Shown: one piece after another, positions 13,060 through 22,655 of the stretch | How positions within the stretch are numbered: the first letter of the stretch is position 1 | Layout of the letters: every line of letters begins with the position of its first letter | DNA from: Glebionis coronaria | Taxonomy: Eukaryota > Streptophyta > Magnoliopsida > Asterales > Asteraceae | Direction of reading: 5' to 3' | Assembly: GCA_025667525.1 (NCBI GenBank) | Contig: CM046879.1 | Span: 363,462,639 to 363,526,638, forward strand | Length of the DNA stretch: 64,000 nt | Notes under the pieces: model-generated | What the model was told of the DNA's origin: nothing | Databases searched by the model: none | Seen by the model: only the letters and a program-made list of their open reading frames with translations | Program-made: the position numbers and the translations under genes

Positions 13060-13150
13060 AAAAGGATTGGCCAGGACTCGAACCTGCGCCATCCTCCTCA
13101 CAACACAACACACATACCGTTACGCCCTTGGGACTTTTACTGATAGAGTT
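13060..13150 (-). other. tRNA-like segment in element A 5' LTR (A box and B box)
   Basis: On the minus strand GGGCGTAACGG (13117-13127) resembles a pol III A box. About 32 bases on, GGTTCGAGTCC (13074-13084) is a perfect B box. CAGG/CCTG flanks the TTCGAGT loop like a T arm, and a TTTTT run follows. No matching acceptor stem is evident, so this is a tRNA relic or tRNA-derived SINE head, not a working tRNA gene. The copy in the 3' LTR is at 25400-25490. A2 lacks it. Confidence 0.6.
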
Positions 13151-14341
13151 CCATTTCATATTATACTTAAGTGGTATTTGTTTTTCTAGCTTATTTACAT
13201 AGCAGCTTATTATTAAGCTAATTCAAGCTTATTTCTTTAAGGTTTTGACTGTTTAGCATTTTTCTTAGGTTCTTGTTAGGGTTTTTGACTTTTCAGTTTA
13301 AAAAGTTTATTTTTCCCGGTAATTATTTAATTTTACTAGGATTATTTTAAGTTAATATTTAGAAAGTAAATTAAAAATAGTAAAAGGTAATTTAAAAATA
13401 TGAAAAAATAGTTTTTAGGTTTTTAATCATAACTTTGAGGTTTTCAGCTATTTAAGTTTTCAATTTAGCTTATTTTGATTTTATTGATTTTAGGGTTTTT
13501 AGCTAACTTTAAAATTTAATATTAAATTATTAAATAGGTTTCAGAAAATTTTGATTACATTTTTGTCTTAGTTACAATATTTTAGATTTTTGGAAATATT
13601 TTAGAATTTTTTTATGAACTTTGAATTTTTTTGATTATTTTAATATTATTTTATTATTAAAAATTGAAGTTTGATTTTTTTAGTTTTTTACATTTTTCCT
13701 AGGTTAAGGACACTTAATTAGGAGTTTTGTCACTTTCCAAATATTTTTAGGACTTTTCAATTATTTTCTAGAATTAATTTAAGTTTTAATTGATTTTAAT
13801 AGTTTTTAAGTGTTTAAAAATTGTTTAATTTGGTTTTAAAATTTTAAAAAATAGTTTTTATCTTAATTAGGATATTTTTGAGGTTTACAAACTATAAGAT
13901 CTTGTTTATGGCTTTTTAATAATTAATTGTGATTTTTAGGGCTTTAATTAGCATTAAAAAGTCATTATCTAATTAATTAAAAGGTTTTAACAAGTTTGGA
14001 TTCTTTTTAAACTCTTAGAATATTATTGGGGATTTTTAGTAATTTTTAGGAATTTTTAGGTTAAAATTTTAATTTTGGCACTATTTACGGTTTTGCGTGA
14101 TCGTTTTTTTCGTCTTAGTTTAATCCGTTTTCGTAACCGTCTTTCTCTTCTAATCTCATTTATTTCTTCCTTTTTCAATCATATAATCACAAATCATTAA
14201 TCAATTCAACACACAACGCACTTGCCTCCTCGAGAACGAACTCACTTTTAGGGTCATTCACACACGGTTTTCCTAAATCGTCGTGTACGCTTACCCTATT
14301 TATTGCTCTCTTCCTAAAGGGTAGTAAAAACTCCAACATCA

Positions 14342-15089
14342 ATTTTGGCGCCGCTGCCGGGGAGGCGTGTTGTGTTTTGGTTGAACAATTGTTGTTTTTA
14401 TATATAGCCATAATAGTGTTTGTATTAGTAGCACTCTACTAATACGTATTATTGTTTTTCGTTTTTTGTGAATACTATTACTATATTGTATACGTAGAAC
14501 AATAAATTTACAAGTACTCCAAATACGTGAGAAATCACAACCTTGACTTGGGAGGTCATTACCCAATCATTTTATTCGAATCTCAAACCAAAGAAAAAAG
14601 GCAAAAATAGATAAATACTTTCGTGAAGCTCGATTTTGAAAAATACAAACTATAAGGTGGGTATAAGGCGGTTGTATTTCACGACCTAAAGGAAAAAGGC
14701 TCTTAAGTGCTTCGCGCCGCCTTGTTTCCTCCGCTTGCTTGTGCGTATTTTGATTTTGAAAGCTAATCGAGGGTTTTGCCGCCCAAAGTATTACTTAAGT
14801 ATCATATATATTTTCTTGGTTTCTATTGATTAAACCCTCTTGAACGATTTGGTGCTCCACCATCGTTCTAAAGTCATCGAAGGCGTTACCTTCACGTGAT
14901 CATTTTCATTCCTTGAGGCTTCTTTAATCGAGAGATTTGATTAAGGAGGAGATTTGTAGATTTTTGTCTACCTAATACATTCCAAAAATCCAAAAAAGTA
15001 AAAACAATCAAAAACCACAAAAAAAATTGAAAAAGTAAAAACACCAAAAAGAATCTTCTTTGCTCGCCTTCTCGTTGTACGTGACGTTT
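14342..15089 (+). other. Leader of element A, non-coding
   Basis: Carries the primer site, then AT-rich sequence with no convincing frame up to the Gag ATG at 15090. The last 100 bp is A-rich. Confidence 0.7.
14346..14363 (+). promoter_or_regulatory. Primer binding site of element A (tRNA-Asp type)
   Basis: TGGCGCCGCTGCCGGGGA begins four bases after the 5' LTR. It matches the complement of the plant tRNA-Asp 3' end at 17 of 18 positions, from memory of that tRNA. Confidence 0.85.
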
Positions 15090-15566
15090 ATGCAAACTCG
15101 CTCCAAAGCTAGACGTGCTCGTAAACGAAGAAACAAATCAATCACTCCTACTAGTGAGGAGTCTCCTATTGACGAACCCATTGTAGTGAAAGAATCACCC
15201 ATGGCTAATCGAACTATGATGGAGTTGCTTCAAGCACCCACCGAGGGTTATGGAGAAGCGATTGTGATTCCCGCTATCCTTGCGGCGAATTTTGAGGTTA
15301 AGACGGGTTTGTTGTCCATGATTCAAAACAACAAGTTTCGAGGTGACGAAAAGGACAACCCTCATAACCACGTTCGCCAATTTAATCGCCTCACCGCCAC
15401 TTGCAAGTTTAAGGACGTCTCTAACGACTCGATAAAAGATGATGCTTTTTCCGTATTCCTTAGTGGGGCCCGCAAAGATTTGGTTAGAGAAAGAGCCACC
15501 CAATTCTATATTGACGTGGAAGGATCTCGTTTCAAAATTCGTGAACCAATTTTTTCCGCCCTCTAA
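15090..15566 (+). pseudogene. gag: Element A Gag, N-terminal segment
   Basis: I place the start at ATG 15090 because its product begins MQTRSK, parallel to MRTRST of element B. An in-frame ATG at 15060 exists but lies upstream of this shared start. The basic N terminus (KARRARKRRNK) leads to MMELLQAPTEGYGEAIVIP, matching B's MIELLQAHVDGN and IVIPPI. This is the structural capsid precursor that packages element RNA. The real frame moves by one near 15436, and residues after about 115 in this frame are out-of-frame noise. Confidence 0.85.
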
Positions 15567-16455
15567 GACTACGCATTTGAAAAACGAGATTTCAAAGTTT
15601 TCGCAAGAGTATAATGAGAGTTTTTCAACGGCTTGGAATAGGTTTAAGGAAATGTTGCACGAATGTCCTCATCATGGTTTTTCCGACTTGCATCAAATTG
15701 ACACGTTTTACAATGGCTTGAACGATCATGAGCGTGATTATCTTAATGCCGCCGCGGGTGGTAATTTTTTGTGTAAGACGGTCGAGGAAGCATTGTTAAT
15801 CAATGAGAATAGGTCTAAGGTCTATAGTCCTCATAGCACGTCGAGTGTTCATAAGACTTCGTCTTCGCCTTCGCCTTCATTGTCACATACCATTGATGCT
15901 TGCCAAATCGAGGCTAATTTGGAGAACAAGATTTTTGATAAGTTGAAAGGATTGTTAATTGAGTTTAAAGTTGGTGAACAACCCACTCCCGCTACGATTA
16001 AAGCGGTTGAGGTGTCTTGTATGTATTGTGGTGGAGCTCACGATTATTCCGAGTGCATTACCAACGGTGGTAACACTTCGAGTGCCTTCGCGTCCGCGGG
16101 AAATTATAACCAAAACGGTCAAGTTCCTCGCACTAATCAATTGACTCCACCGGGTTTTCCACCAAATCAAAATGCTAACAATTACCGAAACAATCAAGTT
16201 GGTTACCAAAGCAATCAAAGGAACAATTACAAGGGTAATAACAACTTTGGGAATCAAGGAAGTAGTAGCCAATTGCAAAATCAAAATCAAAACCGTAATT
16301 TTCAAAACACGAGTCAAGGTCTTCAAAATGTTTACACTAAAGAACTTCCAACGGACTTTTTGAATTACGCTACGGCAAATGATAAGATTTTGGAAACATT
16401 CAAGAGCAATTGGCTAGTCAAGCTAGGGACACGGCTAAAAACACCAAGGAGTTAG
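15439..16455 (+). pseudogene. gag: Element A Gag, capsid and zinc-knuckle segment
   Basis: Continues Gag in the next frame: MLFPYSLVGPAKIWLEKEPP, FVNQFFPPSKTTHLKNEIS, FKEMLHECPHHG and FYNGL are the usual retrotransposon gag domain of Athila-type elements. A C-x2-C-x3-H-x4-C knuckle (CMYCGGAHDYSEC) lies at 16018-16056, followed by Asn/Gln-rich sequence (about 16080-16320). The frame is lost near 16425 and the C terminus continues in another frame. The opposite-strand frames here are shadows. Confidence 0.87.
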
Positions 16456-17195
16456 TTAATTTTGTGAAGGAAAATCTTAACATGAGAAATGAGTTGAAAA
16501 ATGATTTTGCTAATCAAATTAGAGGTCAAAACAATAAAATTGAACAAAGTCATGCTAGGCTTGAACAAAGGATTGACCAAAAAACCGCTAGTCAAGATTT
16601 GAAGTTTAATAGTCAAGATGCTAAGCTTAATGCCATTTTAGAAGCCGTCATGCGGAACAAAGCCTCTACTTCGAGTGGTCTTCCTAGTAACACCGTATCA
16701 AACCCGAAGGGAGAAATGAAAGTGATTACCACACGATGTGGTAAGGCACTTAAAGAACCGACTCCTCAACTAATTACTCCAACGGTGGAGGAAATTGAGG
16801 AAGAACCCGAGGTGGTGGTCGAAAAGGAGCATATTTCAAGCCCACAAAGTACCGCTCATGCCACACCTACGGTCGACCCTTTACCAACATTGGAACCCGA
16901 GATTCCAAAGGCTATGCCTATGCCTCAATCCACACCATCCTTGCCTTACCCATCGAGACTTAGGAAGGAGAAACGACAAGAGCGCGACAACTACCAATTT
17001 GAGCTTTTTATGAAAATGTTTCGTGAGTTGCACCTTAATGTAAGTTTCACTGATGCTTTGGTCATGATGCCTCGATTCGCCGCTAAATTTAAGAGTATGT
17101 TGACAAAAAGGAGAAATTGCATCAATTGTCTAGTTGTTCGTCGGTTTATGTTAATCGCATACCTCAAAAAGTCGGTGATCCCGGTACATTTTTGA
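16410..17195 (+). pseudogene. gag: Element A Gag C terminus and Gag-protease linker
   Basis: Contains a Lys/Gln-rich, probably coiled segment (residues about 10-85), then NTVSNPKGEMKVITTRCGKA, a signature of Athila-type polyproteins (usually ITTRSG). A Pro/Glu-rich linker follows, then PYPSRLRKEKRQ and LNVSFTDALVMMPRFAAKF leading into protease. A one-base change in an A run near 17107 shifts the frame again; the last 30 or so residues are noise. Confidence 0.85.
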
Positions 17196-17317
17196 TCCCT
17201 TGTGCCATTCTAGATATGGAAGAATGTTATGCCTTGGCCGATCTTGGTGCTAGCATTAATTTGATGCACTTGCAATCTTCAAGTCGCTCAATCTTCCTAA
17301 TCTTACTCCTTCACTAA
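17117..17317 (+). pseudogene. pol: Element A protease, N-terminal piece
   Basis: Short frame carrying VGDPGTFLIPCAILDMEECY then ALADLGASINLM. Asp at 17240-17242 in DLGA is the expected active-site Asp of the retropepsin-like protease. The frame breaks just after, near 17268, so the protease is cut in two. Confidence 0.85.
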
Positions 17318-19116
17318 TGTCTATCGAGTTGGCCGACCATTCCACGATTCGTGCATGTGGTTTGGCGGAAGACGTTTTTGTGAAAGTGGGGAAGTTCTAC
17401 TATCCCGTAGACTTTATCGTTGTTGATATCCCCACAGATCCTCAAGTTCCTCTTATTTTAGGTCGTTCGTTTTTAGATACGTCTATGGCTTTAATTGATG
17501 TGCATGCTAGAAAGATCACCTTACGTTTCAACGACGAGGAATTTGTTATAAACGCAACTCAAAATTCTCAACTTTCTCATGTTTATTCCGTTGCTACCAT
17601 AAATCTCGTTGATATGATCGACGTGGTTTGCGAGGAATTTTCACAAGAAGTTTTAGGGTTTGGTGATGAAGAAACTAGTGGCAATCCCACTATGTTAGAT
17701 CCAATTCTTGATAATTCGACACCTACCTTCACTCCATTTGAAGGTGGTGGTTTTACGTTGGAAGAATGTAATGTTCCACGTACTTGTGACGAAGACCTCG
17801 ACAACGATGAGGACTTCTCGATTATCAAGGATTTTCTTAACGATTTCCCATTTCCTCCACCCGAGGAGGTTATGAGTATCGAGCCCAAATCTTCACTTGA
17901 GGAACCACCTATCCTCGAGTTGAAAGATTTACCTCCTCACCTTGAATATGTCTATTTGGAGGAGGACGACAAGTTGCCAGTTATTATTGCGAAGGATCTT
18001 TCGAATGATGAAAAGACCGCACTTGTCGATGTTCTAAAGGACCACAAAGGGGCGATTGCGTGGAAGTTATCCGACATTAAGGGAATCGATCCGAAGTTTT
18101 GTACCCACAAAATTTTAATGGAGGAGGATTTCAAGCCCACAATCCAAAGTCAAAGGAGGGTGAACCCCAAAATTCACGACGTCATCAAAAAGGAGGTCCT
18201 TAAACTCCATGACGCGGGAATGATTTACCCTATTTCCGATAGCCCTTGGGTGAGTCCTATTCATTGTGTCCCTAAAAAGGGAGGGATGACCGTTGTGCCA
18301 AACGATGCCAACGAGTTGATTCCCACTAGACTCGTGACCGGATGGAGAGTGTGCATTGACTATCGAAAGTTGAATGAAGCCACTCGAAAAGACCATTTTC
18401 CCTTGCCCTTCATGGACCAAATGTTGGAGCGTCTTGCGGGAAACGATTTCTATTGCTTTTTAGATGGTTTTTCCGGTTACTTCCAAATTCCCATCGATCC
18501 TCGTGATCAAGAAAAAACTATGTTTACGTGTCCATATGGAACGATTGCCTATCATAGAATGCCATTCGGACTTTGTAATGCACCGGGAACCTTTCAAAGG
18601 TCCTTGATGGCTATTTTTCATGATATGATCGAGAAGACGATGGAAGTCTTCATGGATGACTTTTCCGTGTTTGGTAATTCGTTCACTTCGTGTTTGTCGA
18701 ACCTAGAGAGAATGTTAAAACGTTGTGAGGAAACCAACCTTGTGCTCAATTGGGAAAAGTTTCATTTTATGGTTAAGAGTGGAATCGTCTTAGGGCACAA
18801 GGTCTCGAAAGCGGGGATTGAGGTAGATCAAGCTAACGTAGACGTCATCGCCAAATTACCTCATCCCAAAACCGTCAAGGGAGTTAGGAGTTTCTTAGGC
18901 CACGCGGGCTTTTATCGTCGATTCATCAAGGATTTTTCAAAGATCTCTCGACCCATTACACATCTTCTTGAAAAAGAGGCACGTTTTGTCTTTGACGAAG
19001 ATTGTGTACGAGCCTTTGATATCCTTAAGAGGAAACTTACCGAAGATCCCATTCTTGTTGCTCCAATTGGAACCTCCCCTTTGAGCTTATGTGTGATGCT
19101 AGTGATTACGCCATAG
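17317..19116 (+). pseudogene. pol: Element A protease C-terminus, RT and start of RNase H
   Basis: Residues 1-80 finish the protease (LADHSTIRACGLAEDVFVKV, then VPLILGRSFLDT). An acidic linker of about 170 residues follows. RT begins near residue 270 (ILMEEDFKPTIQSQRRVNPK; GWRVCIDYRKLNEATRKDHF). The catalytic FMDD is at 18649-18660 and GHKVSKAGIEVD with the SFLGHAGFYRRFI thumb follows. The RT core is intact over about 300 residues. One base is missing near 19065, so the RNase H start CDAS is out of frame and the frame ends early. Confidence 0.92.
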
Positions 19117-19540
19117 GGGCCGTTTTGGGGCAACGTCATGATAAGCACTTCTTGCCTATTCACTATGCTAGCAAGACGATGACCGAGGCTCAACTTAAAT
19201 ACACTACAACGGAAAAGGAGTTCCTTGCCGTGGTGTATGCATTTGAGAAATTTCAACCTTATCTGGTCTTGACGAAATGCATAGTGAATACGGACCATTC
19301 GGCTATCAAGTATCTCATGGCAAAGCAAGATGCTAAGCCTAGATTACTTCGTTAGATTCTCCTCCTTCAAGAATTTGATCACACCATCGTTGACAAAAAA
19401 GGAGCCGAGAATCTAGCGGCCGATCATCTCTCTCGTTTGGAAGATCCTCACCAAATTGTTTACGAGCCCAAAGAAATCACCGAAACATTTCCGCTCGAGA
19501 CACTTGGTGTAGTGAATTCTAAGCTTGATTCGTCTACCTA
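19089..19540 (+). pseudogene. pol: Element A RNase H segment
   Basis: Carries RNase H motifs [29 protein letters not shown] and VNTDHSAIKYL, then [16 protein letters not shown], typical of Athila-type pol. A TAG at 19353-19355 replaces the usual Trp in RLLRW. The frame stays open otherwise until about 19540, where a one-base shift moves the sequence to the integrase frame. Confidence 0.85.
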
Positions 19541-19969
19541 TGGTTTGCGGATTTCGAAAATTACCATGCGGGTAACTTCATCATTAAGGGTATGACGACT
19601 CAAGAAAAACGAAAATTCTTTTGTGACGTCAAGTTCTACTTTTGGAACGACCCTTACTTGTTTCGAACTTGTGCGGATGAAATCATCCGACGTTGTGTAT
19701 TTGGCACCGAAGCTTCTAACATCCTTAGAGCTTGCCATGAGGGACCCACGGGTGCTCACCACGGTGCTAATCTCACGGCTAAAAAGGTGTTTGATGCCGG
19801 CTTCTTTTGGCCTACTATTTACCGAGATGCACAAGATCTTGTGAAGTCGTGTGATGCATGCCAACGACAAGGAAAAGCCTCACAAAAAGATGAAATGCCA
19901 CAAAATATCATCCAAGTGTGTGAGATCTTTGACGTTTGGGGTATAGACTTTATGGGGCCGTTCCCATAA
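19541..19969 (+). pseudogene. pol: Element A integrase N-terminal domain
   Basis: Begins with [16 protein letters not shown] text just after the frameshift. The HHCC zinc domain is visible: [14 protein letters not shown], then CDACQRQG. The first catalytic Asp is at 19946-19948 in [13 protein letters not shown] at 19967-19969 interrupts the core directly after this motif; the frame continues beyond it. Confidence 0.87.
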
Positions 19970-20827
19970 TCTCGTGGTAATAAGTACATCCTTGTTTCGG
20001 TTGACTACCTATCTAAGTGGGTGGAGGCCAAGGCCTTGCCCATCAATGATGCTCATGTGGTAGTCAAGTTTTTGAAGCAATTGTTTTCTCGGTTTGGAAC
20101 CCCTCGTGCTATCATAAGCGATCGTGGAACCCATTTTTGTAACGACCAATTTGAAAGGGTTCTAAGGAAATATGGGGTTACACATCGGCTTTCTACGGCT
20201 TATCACCCACAAACGAGTAGGCAAGTAGAGGTTTCAAACCGAGCGTTGAAGAGGATTTTGGAGAGATCCGTAGGAGAAAACCGACAAACTTGGTCGGATA
20301 AGTTGGACGATGGTTTTTGGGCCTTTAGGACCGCTCATAAGACGCCCATTGGGTGCACTCCCTATAAGCTTGTGTATGGAAAGAATTGTCATTTGCCTAT
20401 CGAGTTAGAACACAAGGCTTATTGGGCCCTAAAGCATTGTAATGATGATATGGAGACCGCGGGAAAACACCGGAAAATGCAATTGAATGAATTAGATGAA
20501 TTGAGGGATGTTGCTTATGAAAATTCATTGATTTATAAAGAGAAAACTAAAAAGTTGCATGATTCGAAAATTAAAAATCGGGTTTTTAACATTGGGGATC
20601 AAGTTTTGCTTTTTAATTCAAGATTGAAAATCTTTTCCGGTAAATTGAAATCCCGTTGGTCCGGTCTATTCACCGTGACTCAAGTGTTTCCGTATGGGAC
20701 CATCGAGCTAGCTCAAGATGATGGTCCTAACTTCAAGGTGAATGGACATAGGTTGAAGCACTACTTTGGCGGGGAAGTTCCATCCTTGAACTACCTCGAC
20801 CAAGTCACCTTCCCTAATGATAATTAG
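19970..20827 (+). pseudogene. pol: Element A integrase core and C-terminal domain
   Basis: Same frame as the upstream piece, after the TAA; the first internal ATG is at 20021. The second catalytic Asp is at 20120-20122 (SDRGTHFCNDQF) and the Glu at 20228-20230. TSRQVEVSNRALK replaces the usual TNGQ form. The C-terminal part has [20 protein letters not shown] and LKSRWSGLFTV, the usual DNA-binding end of these integrases. It ends with TAG at 20825-20827. No chromodomain and no following env-like gene. Confidence 0.9.
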
Positions 20828-22643
20828 TATTGAGGGGATCGAGTCGAGCTCATGACTCGGTATTAAAAACGAGGTGCCTCGTGGGGGAGTCCCATGCTTA
20901 TCCTATGTACATATTATCGCTTTCTAATGTAGCTTACGTGTGGGGATTTGTGCCCTTCCAACCTTCGTTCCATGGTTGTTTGTGAATTGTGGTTTTTAGA
21001 TCATGATCTTCACGATTGGAGCATCTCGTGTTCGTTTTATGGGAGCACTTGATCGATTGCTTTGGAGACATTTCTCAATATCCATGATATATCCTTTTGA
21101 TGTTCTAACCTTAGGTTATTAGCACACTTCATAAACGGCTATTAATTTAATGGTTACACCCTTTCCATGCTAGATTAGGCATTCGACTACGTCTCTAGTA
21201 TGGGGGTGTTTGCACCCCTAGACTCGAAACATTGAGGACAATGTTTAACTTAAGTATGGGGGGGTGAATAGATACTTGCCTTGCCAAACCTTCACGCTTT
21301 CCAAAGTTTATCTTTTTGTTTATCGTTTTGTTGCAAAATAAGGCTAAAAATGGCGAAATTTTAAATTTTTTCTCATATTTTATAAGTGTTTGAAGACACG
21401 AATGTAGATTTTCCGATGGCGAGAATAAGAGTAATTTTTGACTCGACCGTGCGTGTTGAGCACTTAGCTTTGGTTCCTTAACTATACATTAGTCTAAGTC
21501 TCTTAAATGAGGACGAGAAATGATAGAGTTAATTATAAGTTACTATGCTAAACGTAGAGTACTCGTATTCTTTCAAAAACTCATGTGTTCTCGTTGTTTG
21601 CTTATTCTCCCTTCGCTTGTAAATAGTTTTTGCTTAATAAATATTGACTTAGCGGTTTAGTTAGGATTGTTGGGTTTCTAGTCTTTTCTAGTATCTTCCG
21701 TGTAATTAAATTGGGAAGACATTAAGGTATTGCCAGCGTCACGGTTTTGAAGTATTGGCACCCGAATAATCGAAAGCTTCACCCAATAATGAGATTTCAA
21801 GTGCTCACCTAAATCTAGCCAACAATTTGAAGCCCCACAAGGCCGAAAAATCTATGCAAAAACTGAAAGTGAATCAAGCCTTAATCTTCGAAGCTTTAAA
21901 GATCCAAAATTTGCTTTAGCGTGAGGATATACGTCTTTTGCTACTAAAACCACCGATGAGGCGGATAATAAAAGGCAAGGCAAGACCGAAGTCATAATAA
22001 AAGCTTCATGGCGAAGTTGAATAAAAGATGGAGGTAAACCAAAGATAATAAGGCCCTTCCGTTAGGGGGCGTATAAAAGTCTTGGTAATAAGTCTCATGT
22101 TCAAAACCGTTATAAAACCGTGTTTATCGATTCTTCTTGTCAACTTAATTTTTTAAAATCGTTGTCTATTAGGAGGGGTTATTGATTTGATGGTCTTAGT
22201 TACACCGTTAAGACTCTATTTTTAGACCTAAATCTCTATTATCGCATAAGTCAAACAATGTATCCTCGTGAAACATTCAAGACAAAATAAAATATAAGAG
22301 ATACAACTTAGGAATAATGAGAGGATAAGTACGTGATTAGGGCATATGAGTAGTGTTAGCATTACTAACTTATAATGACAATGATCTCCTTGCACGCTTG
22401 GCATGGAATTGGGGTGAAAATCGAGGACGATGAAATTATTTCTAACGAAGCATTCACGTGTTCTTATTCTATGAACCTAAACGTCCCATTTTGCGATGAA
22501 AATCATACATTATGTCTAAAACGCAAGTAGTAGTAATAGTAGTAGTATAGCTAGTTTATCATTCCAATAAAGTGAATAAAAATGAATTTTGGAGATGCTA
22601 CGATACTTTATTCTAGCATTGCGTGAGGGCACGATAATGGTTT
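20828..22643 (+). other. Element A non-coding tail between integrase and 3' LTR
   Basis: About 1.8 kb without a credible gene. It contains a GGGGTG/CACCCC hairpin near 21203-21217, a conserved 8-bp hairpin at 21227-21246 followed by a G-rich tract, and a block near 22340-22655 shared with A2. Athila elements can carry an env-like gene here; this copy does not. Confidence 0.8.
21227..21261 (+). promoter_or_regulatory. Conserved hairpin plus internal purine tract in element A
   Basis: AAACATTGAGGACAATGTTT forms a perfect 8-bp stem with an AGGA loop and is followed by TTAAGTATGGGGGGG. Element B has the same hairpin and a similar tract at 41315-41352. The tract resembles the real polypurine tract, so it could prime a second plus-strand start. 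Confidence 0.6.
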
Positions 22644-22655
22644 AGTATGGGGGAG
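22644..22655 (+). promoter_or_regulatory. Polypurine tract of element A
   Basis: AGTATGGGGGAG immediately before the 3' LTR, identical to that of A2. Confidence 0.87.

Larger units (their letters stand above)
10315..14341 (+). repeat. 5' LTR of element A
   Basis: Starts TGATGAGACT and ends CCAACATCA. The TATA box lies about 1.2 kb in, so about 2.8 kb downstream would be R plus U5. It holds a terminal hairpin, nine ~30.5-bp repeats and a tRNA-like segment. The 3' half is T-rich. Differences from the 3' LTR are scattered single bases and short indels, including two versus four copies of a 10-bp AATTTTTAGG unit. Confidence 0.93.

Noticed and set aside
13060..13150. Functional tRNA gene
   Set aside because: A and B boxes are present, but I cannot pair an acceptor stem or identify a proper anticodon arm.
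17583..18420. Reverse-strand frames opposite A pol (and similar ones opposite B pol)
   Set aside because: Shadows of the coding strand; the forward frames carry all conserved motifs.
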